DNA from: Neocallimastix lanati (nom. inval.)
Lineage: Eukaryota > Neocallimastigomycota > Neocallimastigomycetes > Neocallimastigales > Neocallimastigaceae
Direction of reading: 5' to 3'
Assembly (NCBI GenBank): GCA_016946835.1
Contig: JACVTC010000166.1
Coordinates: 139,501-203,500 of the forward strand
DNA length: 64,000 nt
Shown: piece after piece, positions 47,569 through 55,242 of the stretch
How the letters are laid out: every line of letters begins with the position of its first letter
Position numbering within the stretch: the first letter of the stretch is position 1
Position numbers and translations under genes: made by a program
The notes under the pieces: generated by a model
Database searches by the model: none
Told to the model about the DNA's origin: nothing
What the model saw: only the letters and a program-made list of their open reading frames with translations

Positions 47569-50478
47569 TTATAATTCGTACAAGGATTGCTTATTATATA
47601 AATTATGTAGTAATTTATCCGTTTGATAATCATTTAAATCCTTAGTATCTTTAATACTAAAAAATAATTTTTTAAGTTGAATTAGTTTCTTAATTAGTGT
47701 ATTATTGGTAATAAAATCGTTTGTTAAAATAACATCTACAGTCATTATTTTTTCCGATACTTTAGGTGTTGTAATATCGTAACCATAAATTGAGATAGTT
47801 CGTTTTGGATTGAGAATTGGTAAAGAGGCATTTTTAATTTTTAGATATCCTATAACATAATTAGGATAAAATAGATGTTCTGTTCCATAAATATTATAAC
47901 TTGTTACCATATAGAGAGAAAGAAATTCCTGTCTTTTTTCTTTTTCTTTTTTCATATAATTAATGGTGTCTTCAATATATTTTTGATAAAGTTGACGTGC
48001 TGGTTCAAAGAGATCCCGGTATAGTGGACATGGAGCATTTTTTAATATACGATACTTTCGATAGCCCAATCGTCCAAAGTATTCCATAATAATATTATAG
48101 GTATAGAAAAAGGAAGAATATTTAGAATTGGATTTCATTTCTATTTTTTCTTCGTTATCGAGAGGACCTTCGAAATTATATTTCGGATTAAATTTTTGAT
48201 CAAAAAAGAATCTTGGATGGACTGGATTAATGAAGAAGTGATTTGGCCTGAGATAAATAAATCGTTCAGATAGTGTAGGAATTTTATCTAAAAATGTTTC
48301 AATAACATTTCGATTAATCGTTTGACCGACAGTCTTAGGGAGTAAATCATAATGATGAATCCAATGAACTTTCTTATTTTGAGGATTTAACCATGGAAGT
48401 ACCTCTTCTTGTTCCCCCTCACCAATGATATAAATATCTCCTTCAAACCATGGTAAGTAAAGATCAACTGATCTCAAAGAGTATCTTAATTCTTCAATTT
48501 CTCTTAATCTTGATTTTTTCATTTCAGTAAAATTTTTAAAAGAAATTTTATTTGAATCATTAATATAATTTTTATTTAAATAATTTTTCAATTTATTTAA
48601 TAATAAAAAATTATTAGATCGATTCGAATTCTTAGGTAAATTTAATGTATTTTCTAACAAATACACAATAGAAATAGATTTTGCCCATTGCCATTCCGAT
48701 GTCAGATTTTCACCATGATAATTATGAAGAAGTTGAATTTCTTCTATTTCTTTTTCACTTACTTTTTTCTTAGGACCAGAGAGTTCATTTTTTAATTGAA
48801 TATAATTAGGTATCAAATCTTTTATTTTGTAAGTTTGAAGAACATCATTAAAAATTTTTATTTTCGGTTTATTATAGATTTTTTTTTTACTATTAGAAAT
48901 ATTTGAAGAAATATCATTAATTGCGACTAATTTTGAATATAATTTATTTTCTAATGAAATATAATTACTTTTTTCAAAGGAGGAAGGCTCCGGATGTCGT
49001 GTTAACAAGAACTCTGTAAATTCATAGAGGACCTGACTACTGGAATATTCGTCATTGAAATTATAAACAAGAATTTCAGGATGAGATTTAATATGTTCGA
49101 AATTTTTTTTATTCGCCTTAGAATCATTTTTAATTTTACAAAATTTTATATATTTATTTGTAATTTCTCCCTGAATAACACGAATGGAATAATGTTGAAT
49201 TGTTCGATTGGCCAGTTGTTCAATAGTTCTTACATATTTTCTGGATATTCCCTCCCCTCCCATTCGTAAAGGATATTTTTCATTGGAAGTTGCATACTCT
49301 ACGAAAGCATAATAGAGGTAAAGTGTTTGAATTGAATAATGATTTCTAAATCGATCAGAAAGATTGCTTTGTAATTCCTTCTTAAATAATAAACGAAAAG
49401 GTTCAAAGAGATCACGATAGAGAACATAGATACTATGATGAATATAAAAATATTTGAATTCTGGATCAAAATATTTCTTGATGAGTTGATCTGTTAAATA
49501 ACAATTCGTCAGAAACATTTTCTTTCCATTTGAAATGAAATTTAAAATGGAATTCTGAGAAATATTTAGTGTATTATTGTTTTTGTAGATAATGGGAGAA
49601 AAGTTTTCATCATTAGAAAACAAGAAACTTGGATGAATATAATGATTTAACAAATAGTCATCATTTAAATAGATAAATTTTTCTGTAATTCCTGGAATTC
49701 TGTCAAGAAATAATTCAATTGTATTTGAATTGAAAGTTGGATAGACACCTTTTGGAAGTATGATTTCATGGTCAATAACTTTTATTCTTGGATTGTGAAG
49801 ATTTAACCATTCAGGAATTTGATGACAAGTGACAATATAGATCATTCCCTGATGCCATGGCATATATTTTTCTACTGAACGAATTGAGTATTTTAACTCA
49901 TCTGCTGAACGATCTCGACTACTGACTTTGTAGACACCCCCATTGTATTTTGCTTTCAAATTTTGAAAATTAATATCAGAGCCATCCACCCATGTATAAA
50001 CAATTGATATATTTTTTACCCATTCCCATTCAGGTTCTATATCACTACCATTATATCGAAGTAAATTTTCAAAATGATCATTATGCTTTAATTCTTTATC
50101 CATAAATATTGAAGAGTTATTTGGAATAGAATCCATAGAATTAGTATCATAATAAACTTTATTTTTATTATAATAATTATCATCTTTACTTTGATTTATA
50201 TTACTTTTTCCTGAATTTTCATCATTATGTAAATTTTTATTTATAAAATTTTCATTTTCATTATTAAATTTATTATTAATATTTTTATTATTATTAAAAC
50301 TTTTTTTATTGGTACTACTTTCGTTATTCAAATTTGTAAAATCTATCCTATTATCATTGCCAGAATCATCATTTATATATGTATTATAATTATATTCTTG
50401 ACTTATAAGAATATTATTGTTAGCAGAAGTTTCAGTAAGAATTAATCCCTGAATAGATCTTATATTAAACCATAACAT
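47569..50478 (-). CDS. Double Stealth-domain sugar-phosphate transferase
   Basis: About 970 residues from the first in-frame ATG (50478). Stealth proteins transfer hexose-1-phosphates onto glycans; relatives are animal GlcNAc-1-phosphotransferase and bacterial capsule polymerases. An Asn-rich linker covers residues 30-140. The first domain is complete: CR1 SIVYTWVDGSD (about 158-168), CR2 SADELKYSIRSVEKYMPW to KFIYLNDDYL (about 191-276), CR3 HHSIYVLYRDLFEPF (about 347-361) and CR4 TRHPEPSSFE (about 493-502). The second (about 594-880) keeps EELRYSLRSVDLYLPWFEGD and APCPLYRDLFEPARQLY, but the CR1 site reads SIVYLLENTL and the NDD site reads YLRPNHF, so it is probably inactive. The open frame continues upstream of the ATG with a hydrophobic run (LVIIFYMLWF); with an ag acceptor-like site at about 50501 the true N-terminus may be a signal anchor made in an upstream exon. 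It is probably a Golgi or ER luminal enzyme. It stands alone, with no gene partner nearby. Confidence 0.85.
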   Translation of the reverse strand: MLWFNIRSIQGLILTETSANNNILISQEYNYNTYINDDSGNDNRIDFTNLNNESSTNKKSFNNNKNINNKFNNENENFINKNLHNDENSGKSNINQSKDDNYYNKNKVYYDTNSMDSIPNNSSIFMDKELKHNDHFENLLRYNGSDIEPEWEWVKNISIVYTWVDGSDINFQNLKAKYNGGVYKVSSRDRSADELKYSIRSVEKYMPWHQGMIYIVTCHQIPEWLNLHNPRIKVIDHEIILPKGVYPTFNSNTIELFLDRIPGITEKFIYLNDDYLLNHYIHPSFLFSNDENFSPIIYKNNNTLNISQNSILNFISNGKKMFLTNCYLTDQLIKKYFDPEFKYFYIHHSIYVLYRDLFEPFRLLFKKELQSNLSDRFRNHYSIQTLYLYYAFVEYATSNEKYPLRMGGEGISRKYVRTIEQLANRTIQHYSIRVIQGEITNKYIKFCKIKNDSKANKKNFEHIKSHPEILVYNFNDEYSSSQVLYEFTEFLLTRHPEPSSFEKSNYISLENKLYSKLVAINDISSNISNSKKKIYNKPKIKIFNDVLQTYKIKDLIPNYIQLKNELSGPKKKVSEKEIEEIQLLHNYHGENLTSEWQWAKSISIVYLLENTLNLPKNSNRSNNFLLLNKLKNYLNKNYINDSNKISFKNFTEMKKSRLREIEELRYSLRSVDLYLPWFEGDIYIIGEGEQEEVLPWLNPQNKKVHWIHHYDLLPKTVGQTINRNVIETFLDKIPTLSERFIYLRPNHFFINPVHPRFFFDQKFNPKYNFEGPLDNEEKIEMKSNSKYSSFFYTYNIIMEYFGRLGYRKYRILKNAPCPLYRDLFEPARQLYQKYIEDTINYMKKEKEKRQEFLSLYMVTSYNIYGTEHLFYPNYVIGYLKIKNASLPILNPKRTISIYGYDITTPKVSEKIMTVDVILTNDFITNNTLIKKLIQLKKLFFSIKDTKDLNDYQTDKLLHNLYNKQSLYEL

Positions 50479-51389
50479 ATAAAATATGATAACCAATTTG
50501 ACTGGAATTGATTGGATTTTAAATTGGCTAGTAATTTTATTAAAATAAATTTAATATAGAATAAAATATTATGAATTAAATAAAAAAATAAATATAATAT
50601 ATAAAATAAAAAGATTTAATAAGACAAATATAATTAATAATATAATTGTATAAACAAAATTTGTTATAAAATATAAAAATTTAAAATATTTAAAATATTA
50701 TTTTATTCAATATTTAAAATGTACTAAATAAATATATAAAATAATTAATAAAAAATTATTTAATTGAATCAGTTACTTTAGTATTTTGGAAATCATTTCT
50801 ACTAGGTAAATAAATAAAAGATTTTTTTTTTAGGAATCATTAAATTTATAAAGTAAAAAAATTAATATTTTAATAAGAAAAATAATATTTTTTCCTATCA
50901 AAGGGGAAAATATTAATTAATAAATATATTTGAAAAATATATATTTTTATTTTTATACAATTTATATTAATTTAAAATTTTTAATAATAAATTTTATAAT
51001 AAAAGATTAGTTTATAATTATAATAAAAATGTATAAAAAATAAACTATTAAATAATTTATATGAAAAACGTATATATGATTAGTGAATTTTTTATTTAAA
51101 AAAAATTTTTTAAAAGATTAAAAATTTTAAATTGCTATTTGATTTAAATTTCAATTTTAAGTTAATATATTTGTTAATATTATAATAATACGCATAAATA
51201 CCCAATGTAAAATTTTAAATAATATTTTTTTATTTTTGTATTATTTAAATTAATAATAATAAATAACTTTAGTAATAATAATCTATTTTATAATGTAAAA
51301 ATATAATTATAATAAACAATTTATTAATATACATTAATATGATGTTTACTGTTAATTTAAAATATGGCTAATTAATATTATTGTACTCA
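50479..51389. other. AT-rich intergenic DNA upstream of the Stealth gene
   Basis: No gene. It should hold the promoter and perhaps a short first exon of the Stealth gene, but no ATG with a signal-like sequence and donor site could be picked with confidence. Confidence 0.5.
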
Positions 51390-51795
51390 TATTTTACAAT
51401 AATATTGGTTGTTTCTACACTTGATTGATTAGAATCCATTTGACTGTTATTCCATTAATCATGTCAGCAATATCTATTTTTTTTTTTTTTTTTTTACTTC
51501 ATATATTAACGAATCATCAAATTGATATTCAAATGAATTTTTTAGTTCTATCCTAACGTCATTTTTTCTTTAATTTCTTTAATATAGGTTTTCAGATATA
51601 CTTAGTCCTTTATTTATTGTTGTTATGAATATAATTTTTCTTTTCTAAATAGATTAATTCTTAGAATTTAATTTAAATATATTGTTGAAAATTTCCATAC
51701 AATTAAAGTTAATTTTCTTATATTATTATTATCAGTAAAGTTATTAATTGGGCTTTTCGTTCTTCTTTTTTTATTCATTTTTAGTTATTTTTTTT
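51390..51795 (-). pseudogene. Copia gag remnant
   Basis: On the minus strand the frame near 51530-51410 reads EYQFDDSLIYEVKKK, DIADMINGITVKWILINQV. It aligns with the gag of element B (EDQFDNTLVYAKN, NDINNDITAKWMILNTL). Upstream (51780-51680) NNFTDNNNIRKLTL resembles the FNYSENFN..EL block. An A run has expanded inside it. No LTR can be assigned. Confidence 0.5.
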
Positions 51796-52131
51796 TAAAA
51801 TTTAATAAAATTTTATATTATTTAAGATTTAGTTGCAATTGTTATATTTGATTAATTTAAATATTAACAAAAAATCATTTTGAGAGATTTAATAATTTTT
51901 ATTATTTTAATATATAAAATATTTTTGAAATATTTAGATTATTTAGATTCATTTTGTATTCAATAATTTATTTTTATTATTTTTTTATATAATTATTTAT
52001 GCCATTAATTTAGGTACATTATATTTAATAATATCGAATTTCACTTAAAATTATTTTTTAATATAATAATTAAAAATGAATAATTATTAAAATTTCAATG
52101 ATAATAATATTAATAATTTATTTTTAATATT

Positions 52132-52380
52132 TGTTAATATATATTTATTACATTTTTATTTATAATAATCAATTAATTAGATTAATAAATATTATTCATG
52201 TAAAAAAGCTTTGTAAGCAAATATGTTTTCTTCATTCTATTATTAAAAAAATATATTAATAAATAGAAAGTAATATCTAAATAAAAATAAATTTAAATCA
52301 TTAAATTATATAAAATATTAACTTGTATAAAAGATTAAGAGTCTCAATCTACTAATTGAGTTTGAATCAAAATAAAGTTA
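52132..52380 (+). mobile_element. Copia element H: LTR end and primer site
   Basis: GATTAAGAGTCTCAATCTAC (52333-52352) followed by TAATTGAG marks another tRNA-Lys half primer site, so the LTR ends at 52332; its start is perhaps TGTTAA at 52132. Element D inserted 49 bases after this LTR. The displaced rest of H would begin at 59219 and appears lost within about 70 bases. Confidence 0.6.
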
Positions 52381-52385
52381 AGTAA
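52381..52385 (+). repeat. Target-site duplication of element D (agtaa)
   Basis: Repeated at 59214-59218, right after the 3' LTR. Confidence 0.9.
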
Positions 52386-52672
52386 TGTTAAAAATATATT
52401 TTAATATAAAATTTAATCTATGATTATCCAATATTTTACAAATACAAAATACTCGAAATACTATAAAACGTGCTTAAATAATAATCCTAATTTTTTTTTT
52501 TCTCTTTAACAATAAAAAACCTTAATATATATATACGATCATACATACTTAATTAAATATATTTATAATAATAAATATTAATATATAATAAAGAATATAA
52601 AACATCTTTACTTAAACATAATTATAATATTATCTTAATATTGTGTGTCTCTTAATTGTGTGTTTATTAACA
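52386..52672 (+). repeat. 5' LTR of copia element D
   Basis: 287 bp, TGTTAAAAATATATT ... TTTATTAACA. The copy at 58927-59213 has the same length and only a few substitutions (for example near 52460), so this is a young insertion. Confidence 0.95.
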
Positions 52673-52712
52673 GATTAAGAGTCTCAATCTCAACCGATTG
52701 AGATAGAATGAA
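52673..52712 (+). promoter_or_regulatory. Primer-binding site of element D, tRNA-Lys(CUU) half
   Basis: GATTAAGAGTCTCAATCTC abuts the LTR, then AACCGATTGAGATAG. ACCGA, TGAG and TAG line up with the complement of the D-arm of tRNA-Lys(CUU), so the match spans most of the 5' half of the tRNA. Confidence 0.8.
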
Positions 52713-53013
52713 AGTTAAGTATTAATAGCTACAGTAATATATATACTTATTTAAGACAAATAAATATAAATTCATACTAATTTATTTTTTTTTTTTCATT
52801 TATTTTAAATAATAAAAAATAAAATAAAATTAATAATAATATATAAAATAATAATAATTCAACAAAATATCCAATTCTAAACAAAAACATTAAAAAAAAA
52901 TAATTTCATATGAGTTATTAAAATAATATGATAATATAAGGAGCCGATTAATCAAAAATAAAATTAAATTATAGTTTTAAAAGTTTAAATAGAAATTGAC
53001 AGTAAAATCAAAA

Positions 53014-53290
53014 ACTTATAAGCTGAATAAAAGATAAAAAAAAAGAGTCAGCTATCAAAAATATAAGCTGAATAAGAAGATAAGATGTCAGCTATCAAAA
53101 GTATAAGCTGAGTACTATAACTAAATAAAGTCAGCTATTTAATTCATAAGCTGAATAAAAAAGTCAGCTATCAAAGACATGAGCTGAATATCAATAAATT
53201 ATTTAAAAGGTCAGCCATGTAATTAATAAATTAAATAAAATTAAGTCAGCTATCAAGTATATAAGCTGAATACTAAAAAAATAATAATAA
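53014..53290 (+). repeat. Leader hairpin array of element D
   Basis: Units gtCAGCTatcaaaaatatAAGCTG start at about 53046, 53087, 53130, 53163, 53210 (degenerate) and 53245, spaced 33-47 bases. In each full unit TCAGCT pairs with AGCTGA across a 7-12 nt loop. A half unit at 53024 precedes the array and decayed gtca units follow to 53345. Confidence 0.8.
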
Positions 53291-54057
53291 AGTCAATTTC
53301 TTTTCTATAAACTAATTTTAAAATTATAATGTCAGACATCCATATAAAAATAATAATAAATAAAACGTCAATAATACTAACTCTACAAAATACAATAAGT
53401 TAAAATATAAATAAACATAATTCAAATTAAAGGTTATACAATAAATAAATAATAATAAAAATCGGTCAAATCACAAAATAAATAAATCACTTTTAATATA
53501 AACAAATATCATAATAAAAATTTAAAATATTTTTATAAACAACTCACCAATAGTTAGATTTTTTAATATAAACTAACAATAATAATAAAATATAAACATG
53601 ACAATCAAATAACTATTTTTTCATAATTAAAATAAACAAATGATCAATACTATAACAAAGAAAATATTAATAAAATAATAACGACAATATAATTTTATTA
53701 ATATTAATTTATTTATATTATATTGATCATGTTTAATATAAACAAAATATACAGATGTCATCTGATTAATCACTTCATATATAAATAAAAATTTTCTTAA
53801 CGTTCCAATTATATATATTAATTTAATAAATAATCAACCAAACAAAATATTGAAAAAAATCATGTTTCTAAAAATAATAATCAATATTTTTTATTTAAAG
53901 CAAAATTAATATTTTACGAATTCAAATAGTACTTTTTAGAAATATAAATAAACTCAAATTATATTTTTTTACTTTTCAAAATTATTTAAAGAAAGTAATA
54001 AAATAATTAATAAGCAATTAATTCATAATAACATTTTTTTTTTGGAATTAAACTAAC

Positions 54058-55242
54058 ATGAGCAGAAATAACTTAAGAAGTAATTCTAGAAATAGTATCA
54101 ATTCTACCCAAGACCAAATAATAAACATCAGTGAATATGAACCCACACAAAAGGGGTTCACTTTTAACTACAGTGAAAACTTTAATCATATTACGGAATT
54201 GACAACAGATAACTTTGTTAACTGGAAAACAAATATCCTTTATCTCCTTTCTATTAATAACCTCGATGACTACATAAGTCATGAAAAAGTGAAAAAGATA
54301 AGAAGGAGAGATATAACAGAAAGCATTGAAAAATATACGATTGATAAATTCGATAATTCCCTTGTGTACGAAATCGGAACAAGCGAAAAAGATATTAAAA
54401 ATGACATATTAGTAAAATGGATCATAACAAATAATCTTGGTGAGAACACCAAGAAAATATTGGAAAGTCAAAGCAAAACGGCCTTCCAATTATGGGAACT
54501 ACTTAACAAGTCTTTTACCATAGGACCTGAACAAAGAAAAATGGTCCTAAAAGACAAAATCAATAAATTGAAATATAATTTAGAAGATGATGTCCATATT
54601 TTCTTAGCTGTCTTACAAAATCTCCTGGATGAATTGGAAAGAATAGACTCCGATATTAATGACAATGTTAAGGTCGGTATTTTAAATCGAGCTCTCCCTG
54701 AAAACATTAGATTCATTAATGTTTACCAATACAATAATAATTGGACAAAATGCTGCGACTATGTCAAAAGGATAATACCAGATATTGTTTTCTCCAATAT
54801 CAGAGAAACAGCTTTAATTGAACAAAATCCGAAGAATATATTTAGTTTAGAAAATGGACGAAAAATCTCTAAACATAAGAAAATAAAATACAAGAAAAGA
54901 AAAAATGGAAAATGCTACCTTTGTGGAAAGTTCGGACACTACCGAAAAGACTGCTTAAAAAACAAATACAATAAAAACAAAAGAAACAACAAACAACATA
55001 AAAGAAAAGGTAATACAAAAAAATTCAACAAAGAAAAACCAAGAGAAGGCCATGCATATCTATTAAACGATAAAAAGGATTACAATGAAAACTACCAAGA
55101 AGACTTCTCAAGAGATTATAACTCAGACAACTGTTTTGAATTAAACAGTTTAGAGATTAACAAGCCAACAAAAATTGATATAAGAAGCAACAATATAATA
55201 TTACACAATGGATTCTGGATTCCGGTGCCTCAATTAATGTAA
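54058..55242 (+). CDS. Copia Gag of element D with zinc knuckle
   Basis: ATG at 54058 (MSRNNLRSNSRNS...), 394 residues. The family block FTFNYSENFNHITELTTDNFVNW lies at about residues 34-56 (split here as FNYSENFN ... ELTTDNF), the capsid region runs to about 265 (KVGILNRALPENIRFINVYQ near 200), and a perfect CCHC knuckle CYLCGKFGHYRKDC is at about 288-301, followed by a basic tail. No stop separates capsid from knuckle, unlike in A and B. The frame ends 55240-55242; protease-pol is open in the -1 frame from 55179, a 61-base overlap. No canonical slippery heptamer is visible there, so this may be either recoding or a single-base mutation. Confidence 0.9.
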   Translation: MSRNNLRSNSRNSINSTQDQIINISEYEPTQKGFTFNYSENFNHITELTTDNFVNWKTNILYLLSINNLDDYISHEKVKKIRRRDITESIEKYTIDKFDNSLVYEIGTSEKDIKNDILVKWIITNNLGENTKKILESQSKTAFQLWELLNKSFTIGPEQRKMVLKDKINKLKYNLEDDVHIFLAVLQNLLDELERIDSDINDNVKVGILNRALPENIRFINVYQYNNNWTKCCDYVKRIIPDIVFSNIRETALIEQNPKNIFSLENGRKISKHKKIKYKKRKNGKCYLCGKFGHYRKDCLKNKYNKNKRNNKQHKRKGNTKKFNKEKPREGHAYLLNDKKDYNENYQEDFSRDYNSDNCFELNSLEINKPTKIDIRSNNIILHNGFWIPVPQLM

